Below are positions 1 through 6,056 of a DNA stretch of 7,891 nucleotides, in pieces. Position numbers and translations under genes: made by a program. A model generated the notes under the pieces. That model searched no databases, was not told the DNA's origin, and saw nothing but the letters and a program-made list of their open reading frames with translations. This DNA comes from CAYNYI01 sp964401455 (GTDB lineage: Bacteria; Fibrobacterota; OXYB2-FULL-49-7; CAYNYI01). The first letter of the stretch is position 1; every line of letters starts with the position of its first letter. The stretch spans positions 1 through 7,891 of the forward strand of contig CAYNYI010000118.1 in NCBI GenBank assembly GCA_964401455.1. Reading direction: 5' to 3'.

Positions 1-1211
1 CCGCTCAAATTGGCGCAATTGCATTTATCATCTCCCGTTGGGGGCTCTGAATAAGTAACAAAGTATTCCGAAGAGGCGGTTTTATCTCCCGCGACGGTCT
101 TCACGGCTACTTTGTACTGCCCCGGCTCCGGATTGTCCCCGAGGTTTATATTAAAAACAAAATTTCCGTCCGGTGCTTCTCTGCTGGCCCCGTTGACGGT
201 AACAACAGCTCCGGGAACTGTACGGCCCCTTATCTCAAAAGCCGTTTCAAAAACCTCGTCCGGTACCGAAACCTCGAGGAATACCTCGCCTGCCGCGCTG
301 TCCGGAGCCATTTCCACAGAAACAATCGTGCTGGTAGTAATATCTCCCAAGACAGCCTTTATATCAAAACTGTATTTCCCGGGTTCATTGGAGGGAATCA
401 TGTAAATCCCTTTGACCTCTCCGCTTTCTGAAACATTGGCGGGAACTCCTGCTATAATAACATTCGCCCCCGGAGTTACGGTACCCGCAACCGGAACCCG
501 CGGAGTGGGAACTATGTCGGGAATATTAAGATTAAGCTGTATTTCCTCAGAGGCGGAGTCCGAGGCCGCCGTGTCGGTGACAGTAGTATCGGCCGAAGCT
601 GTGTCTGATGATGCGGTATCCGCGGTTTCCTCGATCTTTTTAGGAACAACGGGTTTTCCGGGTACAGCATCGGCCATCTGGTCGGTTTTGACTGAAACAC
701 CGTTGAAGTCGACTTCTCCCTCATAAACCTTAAGACGGGTTCTGTTCCTCGACGCGCTGAGGCTCAGCTTTGTCCCCCGGATGGCCGCGGTAGCAGTCGG
801 CGTTTCAAATACAAAATCACTTCGTTTTGATGTGAACTTCTTTACGTTTGCCCATATATTCCCATTCTTCATGCGAACTTTGGTCTCTCTGGCCTTTGTT
901 CTTCTGTCCTGAAGAAGCTTCGTGAGCTCGACCATCGAGTTTTCCTCGATTTTGAGGACACTACCTTCCGAAGTGGTAATTTCAACTCTTGACTCCACCA
1001 TCGTACGAAGAGCATCACCGGAGGAAAGCCTCATCCCGATCTTAACATCCTGCCATTTTTTAGTGTTATCTTTGGCGCGGCGGACTTTTACTTCTCCGAC
1101 AAGGAATTTTACGCTGGCACCCATGTCACGGTAACTGGCCGCCTCGGAAACAACAACAAAAACCGCGAGGAAAGACAGAAAAAAAGTGAGCTTCTGTTTA
1201 ATTACGGACAT
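1..1211 (-). CDS. FecR-domain secreted protein with tandem Ig-like domains (partial, C-terminus off the window)
   Basis: This reading frame starts at ATG 1211 and stays open to base 1 (403 full codons), so the C-terminus is missing. The start has a strong ribosome binding site, GGAGG at 1217-1221, five bases away. Residues 1-25 form a Sec-type signal peptide ending near SEAAS, so the protein is exported. Residues about 35-175 match a FecR domain: a V-rich beta start, 'GMRLSSGDALRT' (59-70), 'TPTATAAIRGT' (137-147) and 'VYEGEVDF' (162-169). Residues 193-223 are a low-complexity D/T/A/S linker. Two Ig-like, beta-rich repeats follow (about 232-300 and 310-387), each with a 'G.v.PGA.V' motif. Near the cut end is a C-N-C. 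FecR domains also occur outside iron signalling, as periplasmic or surface sensory/structural modules. No sigma factor or TonB receptor is visible here, so an iron role is not supported. The domain call is firm; the function is unknown. Confidence 0.85.
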   Translation of the reverse strand, partial: MSVIKQKLTFFLSFLAVFVVVSEAASYRDMGASVKFLVGEVKVRRAKDNTKKWQDVKIGMRLSSGDALRTMVESRVEITTSEGSVLKIEENSMVELTKLLQDRRTKARETKVRMKNGNIWANVKKFTSKRSDFVFETPTATAAIRGTKLSLSASRNRTRLKVYEGEVDFNGVSVKTDQMADAVPGKPVVPKKIEETADTASSDTASADTTVTDTAASDSASEEIQLNLNIPDIVPTPRVPVAGTVTPGANVIIAGVPANVSESGEVKGIYMIPSNEPGKYSFDIKAVLGDITTSTIVSVEMAPDSAAGEVFLEVSVPDEVFETAFEIRGRTVPGAVVTVNGASREAPDGNFVFNINLGDNPEPGQYKVAVKTVAGDKTASSEYFVTYSEPPTGDDKCNCANLS

Positions 1212-1263
1212 ACAGACCTCCGGATACAGGTATTTCTAAAAAAAATCATATTGGATTAAGACA

Positions 1264-1293
1264 AATATATATTAAATGAAACTGACAGTACAA
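1264..1293 (-). promoter_or_regulatory. possible promoter of the FecR-domain gene
   Basis: On the minus strand a TTGTAC -35-like element (1288-1293) and a TATATT -10-like element (1264-1269) are separated by 18 bases. They lie about 50 bases upstream of the FecR gene start. The -35 matches only three of six consensus bases in a very AT-rich region, so this is a weak prediction. Confidence 0.3.
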
Positions 1294-1421
1294 TTAAATC
1301 TTGCCCCTACTCCTCCCATAATGTAAATATATATCATTTTTAAGGATTGATTAGTGATTTTTCTCACATAATCTGAAATTCTCAACTGTGGCGTTGAATA
1401 GTTTTGCAGCCGGTTTTTTAC

Positions 1422-1451
1422 TTGATTTCATTTTTTTAACTGATTTATATT
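1422..1451 (+). promoter_or_regulatory. possible promoter of the 1503-3566 operon
   Basis: TTGATT (1422-1427) and TATATT (1446-1451) are 18 bases apart and would start transcription near 1458, giving a leader of about 45 bases before the ATG at 1503. The AT-rich intergenic region (1212-1502) lies between two divergent genes and must hold a promoter for each. This pair is the best candidate for the plus strand, but the surroundings are T-rich and chance matches are likely. I saw no other gene or RNA in that 291-base gap. Confidence 0.4.
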
Positions 1452-1502
1452 AACTTCGTATTAAAAACTGCAATAAAAGCCAAATACAGTCAGGAGACAC
1501 AA

Positions 1503-1820
1503 ATGAGCGGACAGGCGGAAAACATTAGCATTAATTTCGAGGAAGACGGTGTCCTTCTCCGCAAAGAACTTGATAAGAAAGTTCTTTCCAAAGGAGCCTG
1601 GGCCACTATAATGTTTTACTATCAGGATTATGACCGCGGCGCTCAGGAATACAAGGAACCCAAAATTTCTATACAAAGGTTCCAGAAAAGAAGCGGAGAA
1701 TATATCCAAAGAAGCAAATTCAATATTTCCAGTAAAAAGCAGGCAGCTCTCATCGCATCAAAAATAGCAGACTGGTACGAACTGGGGGCTGAGGAGATAG
1801 TGAACCCTGAAAAAAAATAA
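1503..1820 (+). CDS. small conserved-type protein of unknown function, possible PUR/PC4-like nucleic-acid-binding fold
   Basis: This 105-residue soluble protein has no signal peptide or membrane segment. The start is supported by AGGAG at 1492-1496, six bases before the ATG. A beta-strand-like segment (residues 32-42, GAWATIMFYYQ) is followed by another (53-60, PKISIQRF), a turn with 'KRSGEYIQRSKFNIS' (62-76) and a C-terminal amphipathic helix (77-93). This beta-hairpin plus helix order, with a basic face and aromatic residues, resembles PUR-domain and PC4-like single-stranded nucleic-acid-binding proteins of bacteria. That resemblance is my inference from pattern only. It is the first gene of a probable operon with ybeY and a CorC-type protein, which would suit a role near RNA, though adjacency is weak evidence. 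It ends in a GAA plus A-rich tail (A8 at 1810-1817) before TAA. No gene name is justified. Confidence 0.8.
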   Translation: MSGQAENISINFEEDGVLLRKELDKKVLSKGAWATIMFYYQDYDRGAQEYKEPKISIQRFQKRSGEYIQRSKFNISSKKQAALIASKIADWYELGAEEIVNPEKK

Positions 1821-1896
1821 ACCTCCATCCCGCAAGGGAACTAAAACACAGATCCATAATGCCCATCCCTCATACAGACTAAAGAAGGCGCCTTTT

Positions 1897-2247
1897 ATGC
1901 GTCTTGCTGTAGCTGTTTTATTAAAGCATAAAGAGCTGAGGCCGGTAAATATTGTTTTCTGCGACGACAGTATGACCGTTTCCCTGAACCGGGAATTCAG
2001 AAAAAAAAGCTATCCGGCCGATGTGCTTTCCTTTAATTTCAACGAAGACGACTTTCTCGGTGAAATTTATATTTCAGCCGACCGCGTAAGGTCCCAGGCC
2101 GATGAATACGGCGTATCATTCTACGAAGAAGCTTTAAGGCTTACCGCGCACGGACTCCTTCATCTCTGCGGATATAAACATAATGACAAAAAAAGCCTCG
2201 AAAAAATGAAAAACCTTGAGAACCGTTTCATTGAAAATATCAAATGA
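1897..2247 (+). CDS. ybeY: YbeY endoribonuclease (16S rRNA maturation, zinc metalloprotein)
   Basis: YbeY is a cytoplasmic single-strand-specific endoribonuclease needed for 16S rRNA 3' maturation and ribosome quality control. The zinc-binding H-x3-H-x5-H signature is present: H85, H89 and H95 in 'HGLLHLCGYKH'. The upstream family motif 'LNREFRKKSYPADVLSF' (30-46) is also clear, with R35 in the position of the conserved functional arginine, followed by 'LGEIYIS' (54-60). From ATG 1897 (SD-like AGAAGG at 1883-1888, eight bases away) the protein has 116 residues, shorter than the usual roughly 140-170. The missing part is the first beta strand. The same frame is open back to 1804 and encodes a family-like 'QIHN' start, so the true start may lie upstream at a non-ATG codon (see findings). 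It is followed 29 bases later by a CorC-type gene, the common ybeY-corC order. A phoH/ybeZ gene, often next to ybeY, is not seen. Confidence 0.93.
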   Translation: MRLAVAVLLKHKELRPVNIVFCDDSMTVSLNREFRKKSYPADVLSFNFNEDDFLGEIYISADRVRSQADEYGVSFYEEALRLTAHGLLHLCGYKHNDKKSLEKMKNLENRFIENIK

Positions 2248-2276
2248 CCTATTAACCTGAACAAAGGATTTCTGTT

Positions 2277-3566
2277 TTGGAAACCAATCCGAGTTTTCTT
2301 AACATTTCAATTATCGCGCTTCTTTATGCGATAGCAGCTTTTTTCGCGACCATAAAAATTATGCTTTTCAAAGTATGGCATGAGAACATACACTCCAGCG
2401 GAAAGGTGAGCAAAGTCTTCATAGAAAAATTTAATGACTACGAAAAAGATTCTGAAAGCATATCTACATCGGTGCGAATCGGCAAAGCATTCTCCTTCAG
2501 TGCCTTTATTATTTTTTTTTATTGCCGTTTCCTGGAAACAGCCGCATTCACTACGCCTGAACATATCTTATATTTCTGTTCTTTAATTTTTATTTCACAT
2601 ATAATAATAAATACTATTCCATCGGCTATCGTGACTGTTTTTCCGGGTGCATTCATTATTCCCGATTATTTTGTTTTCAAATTCTTTTCCGGACTGCTTG
2701 TACCGCTAACTCTTATCTCAGACGGCATAAAGAAGCTCTCTTACACTGTTTTTGGATTCGATAAAAAATTCGAGTTTCTGTCAGAAGAGGAAAAAAACAG
2801 AATGAATAACGGCCAGGTCACGGGAGAGGATACTCTGCTCGAACATGAAAAGGACATGATTCACTCGATATTTGAATTCGGCGATACAAGCGTAAAAGAA
2901 ATTATGATACCGAGAATAGACCTCCACGGCATACCACTGACTTCTACACTAAATAAATTTCTCGACATGATTGATGAGTACGGCCACAGCAGACTTCCTG
3001 TTTTCGACGGCACTATAGATAATATCGTTGGTGTCATTTACGCTAAAGACCTTCTGCGTTATCTGCACTCTACCAAAGACCCTGAAAAAGACTGGGATCC
3101 CAGACGACTCCTCCGTAAAGCCTATTATGTGCCGGACACAAAAATGCTTGACGACCTGCTCCGGGAATTTCTTGCCAATCACATACACTTTACCGTTGTT
3201 GTAGATGAATACGGAGGAACCGCGGGAATTGTAACTCTTGAGGACATAATTGAAGAGATAGTGGGAGAAATAAAGGACGAGTACGATCAGGAAAAAGACC
3301 TGATTGTTAAATTAGATGAAAAAAAATTTGAGGTTGACCCGATAATATCAGTAGCTGACTTTAATGAAGAGCTGGAAACCGACATAGGAGAAGAAGAAGA
3401 GGGATACGCTACACTTAGCGGTCTTATATATCACCTTGCGGGTTCGGTACCTCATGAGAATCAGGAATTCAAGGTTGACGAGGTCAGGCTTAAAATCCTT
3501 GAAATGGAAAATCAAAGAATTATAAAGGTACTGGTAAAAATAGAAGATAAAGAAGAGGAAAAATAA
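2277..3566 (+). CDS. CorC/HlyC-type membrane protein with CBS pair (CNNM/CorC family)
   Basis: Family members are inner-membrane proteins linked to divalent cation (Mg2+/Co2+) transport or its regulation; 'hemolysin' labels are historical. The start is TTG 2277, chosen because AAAGGA (2263-2268) lies eight bases upstream and no nearby in-frame ATG exists. Of 429 residues, about 7-30, 69-86, 95-121 and 130-150 are hydrophobic, forming the N-terminal membrane domain. 'LSEEEKNRM' (168-176) and 'EHEKDMIHSIFEFGDTSVKEIM' (189-210) form the family linker. CBS1 spans about 207-262 and CBS2 about 277-330, including 'VVVDEYGGTAGIVTLEDIIE' (307-326). A CorC_HlyC domain follows (about 343-425). The membrane domain lacks the usual S-x-S-E-T-A-like motif of DUF21, so it is a divergent version and transport activity should not be assumed. 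It probably shares a transcript with ybeY. Its stop is 2 bases from the convergent transglycosylase gene, with no obvious terminator between. Confidence 0.9.
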   Translation: METNPSFLNISIIALLYAIAAFFATIKIMLFKVWHENIHSSGKVSKVFIEKFNDYEKDSESISTSVRIGKAFSFSAFIIFFYCRFLETAAFTTPEHILYFCSLIFISHIIINTIPSAIVTVFPGAFIIPDYFVFKFFSGLLVPLTLISDGIKKLSYTVFGFDKKFEFLSEEEKNRMNNGQVTGEDTLLEHEKDMIHSIFEFGDTSVKEIMIPRIDLHGIPLTSTLNKFLDMIDEYGHSRLPVFDGTIDNIVGVIYAKDLLRYLHSTKDPEKDWDPRRLLRKAYYVPDTKMLDDLLREFLANHIHFTVVVDEYGGTAGIVTLEDIIEEIVGEIKDEYDQEKDLIVKLDEKKFEVDPIISVADFNEELETDIGEEEEGYATLSGLIYHLAGSVPHENQEFKVDEVRLKILEMENQRIIKVLVKIEDKEEEK

Positions 3567-3568
3567 AA

Positions 3569-4204
3569 TTACATCGGATGCATCGTGCGGTACAGCTCAT
3601 ACTGTTTCATAATCTTCGGCACATAGTGTCTTGTCTCTCCCGGTAAATGGGGCTTAATGCATTCCCAGGCCTTTTTATTGCCGCTTTTTCTCACCGCCTT
3701 TAATACATTCCCGCGACCGGCGTTATATGCGGCAAAAGTGAAATAGATCCTGTGGTCCTCTTTTACATCATACCACTGATTATATAGCTTCCTGTCGTAA
3801 AAGCATCCAAGAGCGATATTGTCTCTCGGGCGAAGCACTACCTTTTCGTCTTTGCCGAGATAACGGGCTGTAGCCGGCATTATCTGCATGAGTCCGAGGG
3901 CACCGCAATGGCTTACGGCAGAAGGATCAAAATTGCTTTCCGCAAAGACCTGCGCGGCTATAAGCCTCCAGTCGAATCCGTACCTGCGTGAATACTTTTT
4001 GATAAGATGATCGTATTTAGATATTTCCTTTCTCTTTATTATGTCCATTGGAAGATACTCATCCCCGGAGGCGTAAGCTTTTTTCCCGTAGAGAATATTC
4101 TTGAGAGAATCAGGATCTGACAGAGAGGGATTACCGGTATTCTCGCGGCATGAAACCAACGTAAGCAGAATAACAAGCATAATCATCAGCTTGAATACAA
4201 TCAT
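3569..4204 (-). CDS. lytic transglycosylase lipoprotein (SLT family 1-like)
   Basis: This 211-residue protein should cleave the MurNAc-GlcNAc bond of peptidoglycan, forming 1,6-anhydro-MurNAc. Residues 1-19 are a lipoprotein signal ending in the lipobox L-V-S-C with C19 as the lipidated residue; R20 and E21 follow, so +2 is not the inner-membrane Asp signal. The SLT domain runs from about 62 to 205: catalytic E89 in 'AAQVFAESNFDPSAVS' (83-98), 'GALGLMQIMPATA' (101-113), 'AAYNAG' (158-163) and 'ETRHYV' (190-195). All signature motifs are intact. It is the last gene of a minus-strand cluster, 24 bases after the DUF350-like gene. No Shine-Dalgarno is visible before ATG 4204; instead a perfect AT-only inverted repeat abuts the start. 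In-frame ATGs at codons 7 and 9 would leave a shorter signal. Comparable proteins include the catalytic parts of Slt/MltC/MltE-like enzymes; I do not assign a gene symbol. Confidence 0.92.
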   Translation of the reverse strand: MIVFKLMIMLVILLTLVSCRENTGNPSLSDPDSLKNILYGKKAYASGDEYLPMDIIKRKEISKYDHLIKKYSRRYGFDWRLIAAQVFAESNFDPSAVSHCGALGLMQIMPATARYLGKDEKVVLRPRDNIALGCFYDRKLYNQWYDVKEDHRIYFTFAAYNAGRGNVLKAVRKSGNKKAWECIKPHLPGETRHYVPKIMKQYELYRTMHPM

Positions 4205-4223
4205 AATATTAAAAAATAATATT
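4205..4223 (-). repeat. perfect AT-only inverted repeat abutting the transglycosylase start codon
   Basis: AATATTA (4205-4211) and TAATATT (4217-4223) are perfect 7-base inverted arms around a 5-base A (T on the minus strand) loop. In the mRNA the hairpin would end directly at the ATG, where a ribosome binding site would normally lie. Its stability would be low because all pairs are A-U. It may be AT drift or may affect translation. Confidence 0.5.
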
Positions 4224-4228
4224 TTTAA

Positions 4229-4465
4229 TCAGATCTGGCCTATAATATAAGAAAGCCCGAAAAAAATCGAGGCAATTACGAGTGCGGCAGCCATGTTCTT
4301 ATTGTCACGAACATCCTTAATAAGGCCTACGCCTATCATTTTCTCAAGAAGATAAACAGCCGCAAAGCAGCTGACGGCATAAGTAATTGCCCGCAGGAGC
4401 ACATAAGCAAAATTAATCAAATAAGTTATTACAAGATCAATAGAAAAATTATGAAAATAATCCAT
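4229..4465 (-). CDS. DUF350-like small integral membrane protein
   Basis: The 78-residue protein is hydrophobic at residues about 9-40 (probably one or two membrane passes) and 57-77. The middle 'KMIGVGLIKDVRDNKNMAAALVIASIFFGL' region (42-71) fits the DUF350 pattern, in which a short polar loop ending in N-x-A-A-A leads into a second membrane helix. DUF350 proteins usually carry several such units; this has only one, so it may act as a multimer. The family's function is not established. It lies 32 bases after the zinc-ribbon gene and 24 bases before the transglycosylase gene, implying one transcript. Just upstream of ATG 4465 is a G7 run on the coding strand (4473-4479) rather than a standard AGGAGG, which may serve as a poor ribosome binding site. 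The DUF350 assignment is from memory of the pattern and is moderately sure. Confidence 0.75.
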   Translation of the reverse strand: MDYFHNFSIDLVITYLINFAYVLLRAITYAVSCFAAVYLLEKMIGVGLIKDVRDNKNMAAALVIASIFFGLSYIIGQI

Positions 4466-4497
4466 TACCGCGCCCCCCCGATTTTATTTGGAATTAC

Positions 4498-4686
4498 TTA
4501 CGAAATTTTTACGCCGTTTTTCAAAATCATACCGCACTTGCATTCAAGAGCTACCTTTTTGCGGTGATTTTGGAAAACCATGACAGGATTTCTCTTGTCG
4601 TTACATACAGGACAAAGGTTAACGTGAGGTCCTTTACGGTTCTCAGGTGCGTTTTTTGAAGCTGTTTTAGCCTGTTTCCCGGCCAT
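4498..4686 (-). CDS. small Cys4 zinc-ribbon protein
   Basis: This 62-residue protein has C-x2-C at 25-28 ('LCPVC') and C-x-C at 49-51 ('ECKCG'), the two knuckles expected to bind one zinc. The N-terminal 20 residues are Lys/Ala/Asn-rich and basic, and K/R residues between the knuckles (31-44) add further positive charge, which would suit binding RNA or DNA. There is no signal peptide, so it should be cytoplasmic. The start is well supported by AAAGGAG six bases before ATG 4686. It is the first gene after a near-consensus promoter and leads the DUF350 and transglycosylase genes. It does not match a ribosomal protein I recognise. Zinc binding is a strong inference; the function is unknown. Confidence 0.82.
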   Translation of the reverse strand: MAGKQAKTASKNAPENRKGPHVNLCPVCNDKRNPVMVFQNHRKKVALECKCGMILKNGVKIS

Positions 4687-4728
4687 TTCTTTCTCCTTTT
4701 TTTAGTTGTCTTTAATCATTACCCGGAT

Positions 4729-4757
4729 AATATATAAAAATACGGTCTGATTGTCAA
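4729..4757 (-). promoter_or_regulatory. near-consensus sigma70-type promoter for the zinc-ribbon/DUF350/transglycosylase operon
   Basis: On the minus strand TTGACA (4752-4757, six of six) and TATATT (4729-4734, five of six) are exactly 17 bases apart. Transcription would start near 4722, giving a leader of about 36 bases that contains the strong ribosome binding site of the zinc-ribbon gene. It sits just after the stop codon of the diguanylate cyclase (4771), so the downstream cluster can be expressed independently of it. No T-run terminator was seen between them, so read-through is also possible. Confidence 0.75.
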
Positions 4758-4770
4758 CGGGAGGAGCCTG

Positions 4771-5901
4771 TCACCCGGAAAGACAGTAGCGGTTCCCGCC
4801 GCCCCGCTTAGCCTTATACATTGAGTCATCGGCACGCCGAACTATAGTCTCCTCATCAAATTCTTCAACGGTGTCGGTTATCCCTATACTGAGCGAAGTG
4901 TTGCCGAAGCTCTCTTTTTTATAATTATCCAGTATTCGATTGGCCACGACAATTGAGCTGTGTTTGTCGGTATCGGGAAGAATTATTACGAATTCATCGC
5001 CTCCGTATCTGAAACCAAGATCAATTTCAGATCTGATACTTTTATTTATTATGCTTCCGACTTTTTCAATCACCATATCGCCGGCCTGGTGGCCTTCGGT
5101 ATCATTAAGCTGCTTAAAATGGTCTATGTCTATCAGCATGACTCCTACAGCCTTATAATAATTCCTCCTCAAATGCGCAAAATGCTTACGGAGTTGAGCA
5201 TGGAAATATCTTACGTTATAAAGACCGGAAAGATTATCGGTAATCGCGAGCTCTTCAAGCTGTCTGTTTTTTTCGCGCAACTCATCTTCCATATGTTTCT
5301 TTTCGGAAATATCCTGACAAGTAACAACAAATCCCATGATATCGTTTTTTTCGCCCTTCATTTCCGACATACTCATACTCACATATATGATATCTCCGGA
5401 AGCGGACTTCATCTTGTAGTTGGAATTCGAGATATGGCTTTCCCGGAGTACAATATTGAAAATATCCTCAGAATCCTGCCTGTTGTAAAGCAACTCTCTG
5501 AAAGGTTTACCGACAATATTATACTGATGATAACCGAATGTTTCCTCGGCCCCCTTATTGAATTTGAATATATAGCCTTCCTGATCGAGAGTAAAAATTA
5601 TATCGGTAGAATCCTGAAGAATTCTCTCGAAATACTCCGCTTTTTTCTCCATACGCTTGCTGTACAGAACCAGCTTCCTGTTTTTTTCACTATCCGCCAA
5701 ATGGCTGTTATCAGGTTTCTTTTTCCGCTTAATATCCGCACTACCATCTTTTTCTGAAACTTTTTCAAAATGTAAGGCAAAGTAGAAAGAGGCGGCAAAA
5801 AAAGACACAGCAAACACTCTCAGGCCGGGAGAGCTGATAAAAGACGATGCCGCCGAGGCGGCAAAAAGAACCGGAGCAAAGAATTTAAACAGTTTTTCCA
5901 T
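4771..5901 (-). CDS. membrane-anchored PAS-GGDEF diguanylate cyclase
   Basis: The enzyme would condense two GTP to cyclic di-GMP at the inner membrane in response to a PAS-sensed signal. ATG 5901 is chosen as start; a TTG directly upstream (5904) is possible, and there is no strong Shine-Dalgarno for either. Counting from this ATG (376 residues), hydrophobic segments lie at about 5-23 and 28-44, then a basic stretch (58-62), a short helix and a PAS domain (about 92-198, including 'FNKGAEETFGY' and 'VGKPFREL', ending 'TCQDISEKKHMEDEL'). A coiled-coil linker (199-218) leads to the GGDEF domain (about 219-374): 'ITDNLSGLYN' (220-229), 'LIDIDHFKQLND' (256-267), 'GH.AGD' (270-275) and an intact 'RYGGDEF' (298-304), so it should be active. 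The product-inhibition RxxD motif is not in register: D294 is present but the expected Arg position is Ser. No EAL domain is present. The PAS ligand is unknown. Confidence 0.93.
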   Translation of the reverse strand: MEKLFKFFAPVLFAASAASSFISSPGLRVFAVSFFAASFYFALHFEKVSEKDGSADIKRKKKPDNSHLADSEKNRKLVLYSKRMEKKAEYFERILQDSTDIIFTLDQEGYIFKFNKGAEETFGYHQYNIVGKPFRELLYNRQDSEDIFNIVLRESHISNSNYKMKSASGDIIYVSMSMSEMKGEKNDIMGFVVTCQDISEKKHMEDELREKNRQLEELAITDNLSGLYNVRYFHAQLRKHFAHLRRNYYKAVGVMLIDIDHFKQLNDTEGHQAGDMVIEKVGSIINKSIRSEIDLGFRYGGDEFVIILPDTDKHSSIVVANRILDNYKKESFGNTSLSIGITDTVEEFDEETIVRRADDSMYKAKRGGGNRYCLSG

Positions 5902-5968
5902 CAAAACTCAAGATAAGTAACTTATCAAGGATAAATCAATTTAAACCTGTGGGATCCCGATTCATTTA

Positions 5969-5998
5969 TTGCTTTTTGCTTTTTGTTTATTTTATATT
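5969..5998 (+). promoter_or_regulatory. possible promoter for the small ORF at 6057
   Basis: TTGCTT (5969-5974) and TATATT (5993-5998) are 18 bases apart in a T-rich stretch that contains a short tandem repeat of TTGCTTT. A start near 6005 would give a leader of about 50 bases. The low complexity makes chance matches likely. Confidence 0.3.
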
Positions 5999-6056
5999 TA
6001 ATAATCCGCGTCCGGGAACATCCATGAAATGACAGCACCCAATGAAAGGACACAGA

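Noticed and set aside
112..726. Two plus-strand frames over the FecR-domain gene
   Set aside because: They are mirror frames of a well-supported exported protein whose minus-strand frame is open throughout.
1461..1709. Minus-strand hydrophobic frame opposite the gene at 1503
   Set aside because: The plus-strand gene has a strong ribosome binding site and a sensible protein; this frame runs across its promoter and start region.
1824..1842. TCCC-GCAA-GGGA stem as a terminator after the gene at 1503
   Set aside because: The stem has only four pairs and no T-run follows, and it falls within the likely upstream coding part of ybeY.
4771..4792. CTGTC/GACAG stem at the cyclase stop codon as a terminator
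   Set aside because: Only five pairs and no T-run downstream on the minus strand.
4960..5757. Long plus-strand frame (265 codons) antisense to the diguanylate cyclase
   Set aside because: It shows no domain or codon logic of its own, while the minus strand carries intact PAS and GGDEF motifs over the same bases.
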